Of a stretch of 6,754 bases of DNA, positions 1 to 5,607 are shown piece after piece. The DNA is from Gammaproteobacteria bacterium. Its GTDB lineage: Bacteria; Pseudomonadota; Gammaproteobacteria; Steroidobacterales; GCA-2729495. The position numbers and the translations under genes were made by a program. Position 1 is the first letter of the stretch, and every line of letters starts with the position of its first letter. The stretch covers positions 1 to 6,754 of the forward strand of contig JAKLLP010000107.1 in the NCBI GenBank assembly GCA_023150055.1, in the 5' to 3' direction. The notes below the pieces were generated by a model, which was given only the letters and a program-made list of their open reading frames with translations, made no database searches and was not told the origin of the DNA.

Positions 1-1169
1 CAGCGGCTTTCGACGTCCGCGCGGTCCTGGGGGAGCCGGGCGGCGGCATCCTGCCGGGGCCGGATTGCCTGATCGTCGATCAGCGGTGGTGCGCCGCTGC
101 GGCGGCCGCAGCCCCCGGCCGCGTCGAGATCAGTTCCCTGCAGCCGCTGCTCCTCAATGTGTCGTCCGGCACCACCGGCGAGCCGCGCGCCGCCGTGGTC
201 ACGCACGCGGACTTTGACGCGCGCCTGGCTCGCCAGGCGGAGATACACGGCGACCTCGAGGGTCATCGTTACCTGTCGGTCGCGCCGCTTTGTTTCGGCG
301 GCGGTCTCATGTTTCTCCTCTACCACCTGGCCAGCGGCAACAGCGTGGTGTTGTATCCGCCGCTGTATGCCCCTGCGGAGCTGCTGGGCCTGCTGCGCGA
401 GCAGGCGATCACGCATACTTTTCTCGTGCCGACGGCGCTGCGCTGGCTGCTGCAGGCCGCCCGCAGCGGCGGCGCGCCGCTGCTGCCGGACCTCGCGGTG
501 CTGCTGACCAGTGCCGCGCCGATGGCGGCCGCGGAGAAGCGTGCCGTGCGCGAGCGTGTCTGCCCGAATTTCTTCGAGTACTACGCGACGTCTGCGGTCG
601 GAACGGTTGCCGTCCTCAGGCCGCACGAGGTGGAGGAGCATGCGACGAGTGTCGGCCGGCCACTGCCCTCCCTGGAGTGTGGCGTCGTCGATGAAAATGG
701 CCAGGACGTCGATGCCGGCGAGACCGGCCGTCTGCGATGTCGCGGGGCCGGTGTGAGCGGGGAGTTCATCGGCGCGCCCGGCAACAGCGGGCAGGCAGAG
801 CGCATCGCAGGGGGCTGGTGCTACACGGGCGACATCGGCTGGCTCGATCGCGAGGGCTTTCTGCATCTTGCCGGCCGCGCGGACGAGATGATCATACGAG
901 GTGGGGTCAACGTGCAGCCCGAGTCGGTGGAAAAAGTCCTGCGTGAGCATCCCGCGATAACCGAGGTCGCGGTCGTCGGACGGGCCGCGCCCGAACTCGG
1001 GCAGCACATCGTCGCCTACGTCCAGGCGCAGGGGGCGCTCACGGCAGCCGAGTTGCTGGCGCATTGCCGTGCCCGGTTGCCGGGGCACATGGTGCCGGAG
1101 CGCATCGAGTTCCTGGACGAGTTTCCGCGCAGCGCCGCGGGCAAGATCCGCCGCCGCGAATTGCCGTAG
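1..1169 (+). CDS. AMP-forming acyl-CoA synthetase/ligase, 5'-truncated by window
   Basis: This is a class I adenylate-forming enzyme (ANL superfamily) that activates a carboxylic acid with ATP to an acyl-adenylate, usually then passed to CoA or a carrier-protein thiol in the cytoplasm. The frame is open from base 3 with no stop upstream, so the real start lies outside the window and 388 residues are visible; the GTG at 159 sits inside the P-loop and is not a start. Visible motifs in order (codon 1 at base 3) are the phosphate loop SSGTTGEP (54-61), FFEYYATSAVG at the A5 position (190-200), YTGDIGW (274-280), the hinge region GRADEMIIRGG (291-301), and the C-terminal PRSAAGKIRRREL with the catalytic lysine at residue 381 (bases 1143-1145). 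A5 lacks the usual Thr-Glu pair. The substrate cannot be predicted. The methyltransferase follows 55 bases later, so the two may be co-transcribed. Confidence 0.93.
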   Translation, partial: AAFDVRAVLGEPGGGILPGPDCLIVDQRWCAAAAAAAPGRVEISSLQPLLLNVSSGTTGEPRAAVVTHADFDARLARQAEIHGDLEGHRYLSVAPLCFGGGLMFLLYHLASGNSVVLYPPLYAPAELLGLLREQAITHTFLVPTALRWLLQAARSGGAPLLPDLAVLLTSAAPMAAAEKRAVRERVCPNFFEYYATSAVGTVAVLRPHEVEEHATSVGRPLPSLECGVVDENGQDVDAGETGRLRCRGAGVSGEFIGAPGNSGQAERIAGGWCYTGDIGWLDREGFLHLAGRADEMIIRGGVNVQPESVEKVLREHPAITEVAVVGRAAPELGQHIVAYVQAQGALTAAELLAHCRARLPGHMVPERIEFLDEFPRSAAGKIRRRELP

Positions 1170-1212
1170 CCGGCATTCCGATGGCTATTCGCGACGCACG
1201 GCAATTGCACGC

Positions 1213-1218
1213 AGGAAA
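1213..1218 (+). promoter_or_regulatory. Ribosome binding site for methyltransferase
   Basis: AGGAAA lies 6 bases before the ATG at 1225. It supports that start over the longer in-frame extension back to 1069, which would overlap the ligase and adds an arginine/serine-rich leader with no match to the domain. Confidence 0.6.
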
Positions 1219-1224
1219 TTCACG

Positions 1225-2043
1225 ATGAGCAGTCCCCAGCAGGGCGATTTCGCGTGCCGACTGTGCGGCGGCGGCAAGCTGTATCTTTATTACACGCTCG
1301 GCAACGACGGGCGATTTCGCTACTACCGTTGTGCCGACTGCAGCCTGGTCAATTACGACCTGGCCAGCGGACTCGATCAGCGCCAGTACACGACCGCGTT
1401 CGTCGATCCCGCGGATGATGACGACCGGCGCAACCACGACAAGGACCAGTCGTTCGCATTCCTGGCGGGGTATGTCGCGCAGCCTGCGCGGTTGCTCGAT
1501 ATCGGCTGCGGCAGCGGACGGCTGCTGTACCTCGCCAAGCGCGCGGGCTGGCAGGCGAAGGGCCTGGAACTCTCGGCGAGCATGGCCGCGCGGGTGCGCG
1601 AGCGGATCGGGCTGGAGGTCACCGCGGCTGACTTTCTCGAGTTCGACCCTCCGCCGGGCGAACTCGAAGCCTACGACGTGGTCTGCCTGCGCCATGTGCT
1701 GGAGCATCTCCCGGATGCCCATGCGGCGATGACACGGGTGCGCGCATTGACGCGGCCGGGCGGCTTCTTTCTCGCCGAGATGCCGAACGTCGAGGGGCTG
1801 GCGAAAAAGTGGCTGCGCCTGGTCGTACGGCTCGGTCTGCACCGGCGCAGGTTCCCGGCGGATTTCATGGCGGGGCACTGCAACGAGTACTGCCGGCGCT
1901 CCTTCGAGGAGTTGCTGCGACGTCACGGGTTTCGCCTGGTGCGCTGGGAAACCTACTCGAAAAAGCCGTTTGCAAACTGGCTGCTCAATCGCATTGCGGT
2001 GGGCACGAAAGCGCGGGCTCTGGCACAGCGCACGATGAGCTGA
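1225..2043 (+). CDS. Class I SAM-dependent methyltransferase with N-terminal zinc-ribbon-like motif
   Basis: The protein is a cytoplasmic methyltransferase of 272 residues using S-adenosylmethionine. The N-terminus carries two cysteine pairs, CRLC (11-14) and CADC (36-39), spaced like a zinc ribbon. The Rossmann-like methyltransferase core follows: motif I LLDIGCGSGRLL (90-101), an acidic residue ending strand 2 in GLELS (E115), and motif II YDVVCLRHVLEHL (150-162). A later PGGFFLAEMPN segment matches the post-motif strand. This order fits the Methyltransf_23-type families found in O-antigen, polyketide and other tailoring pathways. The C-terminal part (FPADFMAGHCNEYC and the helix RRSFEELLRRHGF) also resembles the usual end of that family. 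Start ATG 1225 is chosen for its ribosome binding site. The gene is probably in one transcription unit with the upstream ligase. The methyl acceptor (C, O or N) is not determinable from sequence. Confidence 0.9.
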   Translation: MSSPQQGDFACRLCGGGKLYLYYTLGNDGRFRYYRCADCSLVNYDLASGLDQRQYTTAFVDPADDDDRRNHDKDQSFAFLAGYVAQPARLLDIGCGSGRLLYLAKRAGWQAKGLELSASMAARVRERIGLEVTAADFLEFDPPPGELEAYDVVCLRHVLEHLPDAHAAMTRVRALTRPGGFFLAEMPNVEGLAKKWLRLVVRLGLHRRRFPADFMAGHCNEYCRRSFEELLRRHGFRLVRWETYSKKPFANWLLNRIAVGTKARALAQRTMS

Positions 2044-2159
2044 GCACGCCGCGCCACTGCAGTCGCAACCGGGGAGCGCGGTGAATCCAAACCGCGGGTG
2101 TCGGCGAAAAATCCCCCGTGCCCGGACCCCGGGCATGCGAAGCGCGACGTATCGCGACC

Positions 2160-2164
2160 GAGGG
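2160..2164 (+). promoter_or_regulatory. Ribosome binding site for alpha/beta hydrolase
   Basis: GAGGG lies 7 bases before ATG 2172. This favours that start over the in-frame GTG at 2118, which lies within a hairpin and has no recognisable ribosome binding site. Confidence 0.5.
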
Positions 2165-2171
2165 CAAGAGC

Positions 2172-3212
2172 ATGAGAAGCCGGGAATCCGTCATCGACCG
2201 GCGTCGCCCGGTCCGGGCCGGCGCCCAAAAGGCGGCTGCGCCGCCGCTTCCCGGCCGGATGCGGATGTACCGGTCGGTGGAGGGGTTCAACGCCATAGCG
2301 GAGTGGTACGAGGAGGTTCTCGGACGTTTCGAGATTCCCGTGGAGTCGCTCTACGTCGATACGCGCTTCGGGCGCACCCATGCCCTGGCGGCAGGTTCCG
2401 CCGATGCGCCGCCGCTGCTCCTCGTCCCCGGGGTTGCCGGGTGCGCGCCCCTGTGGCGGCGGCAGTTCCCGGCGCTGTCGAAGCACTTTCGGGTCTATGC
2501 GCTCGACATCCCGGGCCAGCCCGGGCGCAGCGATCCCAATCCTCCTTTGTTCCTGAATTACGATTACAGCGAGTGGCTCACCGATGTGCTCGATGGACTC
2601 GGGGCGAAGCGTGCCCACGTCGCCGGCGTGAGCGTCGGCGCCTGGATTGCCATGCGCTTTGCGATTGCCGCCCCCCAGCGGGTAGCCAAGGTGGTGATGC
2701 TGGGTCCCACCGGGCTCTCCCGCGCGCGCCTGCCCTGGCGCATCTGGCTCACGCGGGTCATGAAGAAGAGCAAGGACGCGGATGCCCTCCAGGATGACCT
2801 CACCGCCAAGTCGGTCTCGTCGAAGAGTCCCGGCGGATCGTTCGGGACATTCGATCGGACGCTTGCCCGCGCCATGGCGCTGTGCACGCGCCACTACCGC
2901 GTGGACTGGTCGCTCGGCATCTATGACGAGGAGACGCGCCGCATCGACAAGTGGAAGGGTTTGAAAGTGCTTCGCAAGTTCTTTTTCGCCGAGCGGAAAT
3001 CCCTGCTGCGGCAATTCCGGGCGCCTGGATTGCTGGTGTTCGGAGAGCACGAGGTGCTCTACGATCCGCAGCGGGTCGGCGAGCGTGCCCGGCGTCTGAT
3101 GCCGGGTCTCGAGGTCGAGATCGTGCCCGGCGCGGGCCACGCGGCCGTCTACGACCGCCCGGACGAGGTCAACGAGCTGATCATTCGCTTCCTCGGCGGG
3201 GCCCGCGCATGA
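2172..3212 (+). CDS. Alpha/beta-fold hydrolase (esterase/thioesterase-like)
   Basis: This is a serine hydrolase of the alpha/beta fold, 346 residues from ATG 2172, with no signal peptide and therefore likely cytoplasmic. The core begins after about 60 residues. An oxyanion-hole loop VPGVAG (85-90) is followed by DIPGQPGRSDP (112-122) and the nucleophile elbow GVSVGAW (152-158) with Ser154. Near the C-terminus, LLVFGEHEVLYDP (287-299) is at the position of the catalytic acid and GAGHAAVYDRPDEV (320-333) supplies His323. The acid position directly after GEH is Glu294 rather than the commoner Asp, with Asp298 as an alternative. The first 30 residues are Arg/Ala/Pro-rich, so a start at ATG 2259 or 2265 is possible. 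Following the ligase and methyltransferase, it could release or trim a pathway intermediate, but its substrate is unknown. A lone esterase unrelated to the two upstream genes is also possible. Confidence 0.9.
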   Translation: MRSRESVIDRRRPVRAGAQKAAAPPLPGRMRMYRSVEGFNAIAEWYEEVLGRFEIPVESLYVDTRFGRTHALAAGSADAPPLLLVPGVAGCAPLWRRQFPALSKHFRVYALDIPGQPGRSDPNPPLFLNYDYSEWLTDVLDGLGAKRAHVAGVSVGAWIAMRFAIAAPQRVAKVVMLGPTGLSRARLPWRIWLTRVMKKSKDADALQDDLTAKSVSSKSPGGSFGTFDRTLARAMALCTRHYRVDWSLGIYDEETRRIDKWKGLKVLRKFFFAERKSLLRQFRAPGLLVFGEHEVLYDPQRVGERARRLMPGLEVEIVPGAGHAAVYDRPDEVNELIIRFLGGARA

Positions 3213-3343
3213 GTGTCGCCGGCCCATCCCCGGCGGCGTAAACAGGCGGGTCTCCCCCGGCTCCGCCTGCCGGGCGCCACCCGGCGTTGCCAAGTGGCCG
3301 CAGCCCATGCATTGTCGGGCCTGGTTCGGTCGGCCTGCAGCGT

Positions 3344-3349
3344 GGAGGA
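3344..3349 (+). promoter_or_regulatory. Strong ribosome binding site for PQQ dehydrogenase
   Basis: GGAGGA lies 7 bases before ATG 3357. It is the best Shine-Dalgarno match in the window and the main reason for choosing ATG 3357 over GTG 3213 or GTG 3477. Confidence 0.65.
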
Positions 3350-3356
3350 TCGGGGT

Positions 3357-5072
3357 ATGCGACGCGCAGTAGGATCCAGGGCATCCGGTTTAGCAGGCCT
3401 GGTGTTCCTGTCCATGACCCTCGTCGGCGGCGCGCTCCGGGATGTTTCTCGACTACGACGGCGCAGTGCTGCCGTGGTGAGCCGGAACGCGGCAGCGCTG
3501 CTGCTCCTCGGCGTGGCGCTCGCCGCGGCCCCCGCTACGGCAAGCCACGAACCGTCGCCGCTCGCCGACCCGATTCCCGGCACCATCCCCGCCGGGCCTT
3601 TCACGCTGCGGCTCGCCGAAGTCGCCACCGGACTGGTGTTCCCCACGAAGGCGGTGGGATTTCCCGATGGCAGCGACCGCGTCCTCGTCGCCCAGCGTGG
3701 CGGCGTCGTGCGGCTGGTGAAAAGCGGTGTGCTCCTGCCGGCTCCGTTCCTCGATATCTCGGCCAGCCTGCCGGCAAATGCCGGCAGCGCGCTCTCCACG
3801 GTCGCCTTCCACCCGCAGTTCGCGGTGGCCGGCAGCGGGGGCGAGGGGCGCTTCTACACGATCTCGCAGGAGGCGGCCGGCAGCGGCAGCGCGCATTTCG
3901 GCGCGGCGGCGCCGGTCACTCACCAGAGCGTCGTGTACGAGTGGCGGGTGAGCGCGCTCGATCCGGACCTGGTGGACGTAGCCACGCGGCGCGAGATCCT
4001 GCGCGTCAACGAGAAGACCAGCGTGCACAATCTCAACGATCTCGCCTTCGGTCCGGACAGCTATCTCTACATCTCCAAGGGTGACGACGACATGACCGCC
4101 GCCGGCCGGCTGGACGGGAGCACCATAGACGGCTCCGTGTTGCGCATCGACGTCGACGATACCGGCGGCAACGGGCGTTACACGGTGCCAGCCGACAATC
4201 CCTTCGTGGCCGATGGCGGCGGCCGGATTGCCGAGGTCTATGCCTACGGCTTCCGCAACCCCTGGCGCATCAGCTTCGATCCGGCCACCGGCGGTCTCTA
4301 TGCCGCGGATAACGGCGAGGACGACATCGAGGAGATCGACCTCGTGCAGAGCGGGGGCTACTACGGCTGGATCGACAAGGAAGGCTCTTTTGCCTTCCTC
4401 GACTTCAACGGCGTCACCGATGACCTGAGCGATTTGCCGGCCGATTTCGCCGGCATCGACCCGGTCGCCGAGTACGACCACACGGAAGGCGACCGCTCGA
4501 TCGCCGGCGGTTTCTTCTACCGCGGCACCGCGCTGCCGGGGCTGCAGGGCCAGTACGTCTTCGGCGATTTCGTCAGCGGCCGGCTCATGCACATGGACCC
4601 CGTCAGTCACGCGATCTCGACCGTCGCCATCGACCCGGCCGGTGCTGCGCTCGGGCAGGGGATCATCGGTTTCGGTGAAACGGGTCGCGGCGAGTTGCTG
4701 ATCGTGGTGACCGACTGGAACACGATGCCGACCGGGCGGGTTCTGCGCGTGGTCGGGGGCAACGCGCCGGTCGGTGATACGGATGCCGACGGCATCGGGG
4801 ATCATCTCGACAACTGCACCCTGGCGGCCAACGGACCGCTGTTGCCCGATGCTGGCGGGCTCTCGCAGCGCGACGCCGATGCGGATGGATTCGGCAACGT
4901 GTGTGACGGGGATTTCGACGGCAGCGGCTTCGTCAACTTCGCCGACCTGGCATTGTTCCGCGCCGCGTTCGGCAGCGCCGATCCCGACGCTGATCTCGAC
5001 GGTAACGGCTTCGTCAATTTTGCCGACCTCGCCCGGTTCCGAAGCCTCTTTGGCAAGGTACCCGGGCCGTAG
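3357..5072 (+). CDS. Exported PQQ-dependent sugar dehydrogenase with TSP3/dockerin-like C-terminus
   Basis: This is a glucose/sorbosone dehydrogenase-type six-bladed propeller (GSDH family), 571 residues from ATG 3357, expected to oxidise a sugar or similar alcohol outside the cytoplasm with PQQ and calcium. Two hydrophobic N-terminal stretches are seen; the second (about 44-62, ending APATASHE) looks like a classical signal peptide. The propeller starts with FTLRLAEVATGLVFPTKA. It contains VHNLNDLAFGPD with the presumed catalytic-base His224, and YAYGFRNPWRISFDP with Arg300 at the PQQ-contact position, followed by AADNGEDDIEEIDL and GGYYGWIDKEG. The blades end near residue 470. The tail is a thrombospondin type 3-like segment (about 474-518, DTDADGIGDHLDNC with Cys487, then DADADGFGNVCD with Cys516) and two dockerin-like repeats (from 519 and 546). 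No haem motif is seen. It stands apart from its neighbours: 144 bases separate it from the upstream hydrolase and 121 from the next gene. The substrate is unknown. Confidence 0.92.
   Translation: MRRAVGSRASGLAGLVFLSMTLVGGALRDVSRLRRRSAAVVSRNAAALLLLGVALAAAPATASHEPSPLADPIPGTIPAGPFTLRLAEVATGLVFPTKAVGFPDGSDRVLVAQRGGVVRLVKSGVLLPAPFLDISASLPANAGSALSTVAFHPQFAVAGSGGEGRFYTISQEAAGSGSAHFGAAAPVTHQSVVYEWRVSALDPDLVDVATRREILRVNEKTSVHNLNDLAFGPDSYLYISKGDDDMTAAGRLDGSTIDGSVLRIDVDDTGGNGRYTVPADNPFVADGGGRIAEVYAYGFRNPWRISFDPATGGLYAADNGEDDIEEIDLVQSGGYYGWIDKEGSFAFLDFNGVTDDLSDLPADFAGIDPVAEYDHTEGDRSIAGGFFYRGTALPGLQGQYVFGDFVSGRLMHMDPVSHAISTVAIDPAGAALGQGIIGFGETGRGELLIVVTDWNTMPTGRVLRVVGGNAPVGDTDADGIGDHLDNCTLAANGPLLPDAGGLSQRDADADGFGNVCDGDFDGSGFVNFADLALFRAAFGSADPDADLDGNGFVNFADLARFRSLFGKVPGP
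4911..5054 (+). repeat. Internal duplication encoding two dockerin-like Ca-binding repeats
   Basis: Two 63-base units at 4911-4973 and 4992-5054 share 47 of 63 bases, and 16 of 21 residues when translated. Each reads DxDGxGFVNFADLAxFRxxF with Asp/Ser/Asn at the calcium-loop positions, which is the F-hand pattern of type I dockerins and related EF-hand tails. An 18-base linker (DPDA-rich) separates them. Confidence 0.8.
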
Positions 5073-5080
5073 TGAAAAGA

Positions 5081-5116
5081 TGCCGGATTTGTTTTGACTC
5101 GGGAGCGAATCCGGCA
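5081..5116 (+). terminator. Candidate terminator hairpin after PQQ dehydrogenase
   Basis: Perfect 9-base arms TGCCGGATT (5081-5089) and AATCCGGCA (5108-5116) flank an 18-base loop whose bases can extend the stem by wobble pairs down to a 6-base loop. It starts 8 bases after the stop at 5072. It is preceded by GAAAAGA and followed by CCTTGTTT, so both strands have a modest U-rich tail; the minus-strand tail (TCTTTTC) is the better one. With no minus-strand gene here, it most likely ends the dehydrogenase transcript. The plus-strand U-tract is weak. Confidence 0.45.
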
Positions 5117-5193
5117 CCTTGTTTCTGCGCTTGTGTCAGCAGGCTGACTGTCGCATCCTGTCGCCCGTGGCCGCTCACCGCGCGACATCCCCG

Positions 5194-5508
5194 ATGACCT
5201 TGCTGCGCTGGATGCGCGGCCGCACCCGCCACGGGTTGCGGCTGCGGATCGCTGCTGCTGCGGTGACGGCACTGGCGCTCGCGACACTCGCCTTCGCGAG
5301 CCATGTGCATGCCCCGGACCAGGCCACCCACGGGGTTGAGGCCTCCTGCGCGCTCTGTCTGCACATCGAGCGCCTCGGCACGACGCCTGAGCCGAGCCTC
5401 GCCATCGTGTTTGCGGCAGGAGCCGGCGCACCGCCGTCCGCAGTTCCTCACATGCGGCCCGGCGGCGCCGTCGTCCGGGCCTACCGCTCCCGCGCTCCGC
5501 CTGCCTGA
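5194..5508 (+). CDS. Small exported/membrane-anchored HxH-CxxC protein, DUF2946-like, putative metal-binding
   Basis: This is a protein of 104 residues from ATG 5194. A basic N-terminus (RGRTRHGLRLR) precedes one hydrophobic segment (about 19-35), which could be an uncleaved anchor or signal peptide placing the rest in the periplasm. Directly after it come HVH (37-39), His46, CALCLH (52-57) and, at the end, YRSRAPPA. Short proteins with one hydrophobic segment, His residues, a CxxC pair and a closing R(G/A)PP tail are typical of DUF2946-like families, often found beside TonB receptors or metal-resistance genes. The family assignment is from memory of that pattern, not a search. The receptor gene starts 99 bases downstream, so the two are probably co-transcribed, and a role in metal handling is inferred. 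No convincing ribosome binding site is seen; starts at TTG 5119 or ATG 5212 remain possible. Confidence 0.7.
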   Translation: MTLLRWMRGRTRHGLRLRIAAAAVTALALATLAFASHVHAPDQATHGVEASCALCLHIERLGTTPEPSLAIVFAAGAGAPPSAVPHMRPGGAVVRAYRSRAPPA

Positions 5509-5593
5509 CACCGTCCGCCGACCGTGCGCTGCCCACTATGTGCAGCGTCGCCCCTTGCCGGTCGCCCGCGTGCGCCGGTAATCGCTTCCTTCG

Positions 5594-5599
5594 ACGGAG
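5594..5599 (+). promoter_or_regulatory. Ribosome binding site for TonB-dependent receptor
   Basis: ACGGAG lies 8 bases before ATG 5608. A second AGGA at 5602-5605 is too close to the start to be the working site. Confidence 0.45.
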
Positions 5600-5607
5600 T
5601 CAGGAAC

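Noticed and set aside
159..161. GTG as the start of the ligase
   Set aside because: It lies directly before the phosphate-loop residues SSGTTGEP, and the same frame is open to the window edge with ligase-like sequence. It is an internal valine.
1039..2136. 365-codon minus-strand open frame over the methyltransferase
   Set aside because: Antisense shadow; the methyltransferase motifs on the plus strand explain the conservation of this frame's openness.
2117..2137. Tight hairpin with arms around CCCGG/CCGGG between methyltransferase and hydrolase
   Set aside because: The stem is strong (9 pairs with one wobble, 3-base loop) but has no T-rich tail on the plus strand, and the minus-strand T-run is several bases away. 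It is not enough to call a terminator.
3209..3241. Ten-codon frame starting in an ATGA overlap with the hydrolase stop
   Set aside because: Too short, with no ribosome binding site of its own and no recognisable peptide motif.
3256..3274. CCCGGC/GCCGGG stem-loop in the gap after the hydrolase
   Set aside because: Six GC pairs without a following T-run; such stems are frequent by chance in this base composition.
1953..3308. 451-codon minus-strand open frame over the alpha/beta hydrolase
   Set aside because: Antisense shadow of a gene with an intact Ser-acid-His set. The composition is Arg/Gly/Pro-rich and without motifs.
3453..5117. 554-codon open frame on the minus strand across the PQQ dehydrogenase
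   Set aside because: It mirrors the plus-strand gene in GC-rich DNA, where long antisense frames are common. Its translation shows no recognisable domain, while the plus strand carries clear family motifs throughout.
5094..5122. TTGACT as a promoter -35 box upstream of the small HxH/CxxC gene
   Set aside because: No acceptable -10 hexamer lies 16-19 bases downstream, and the box sits inside the inverted repeat loop.
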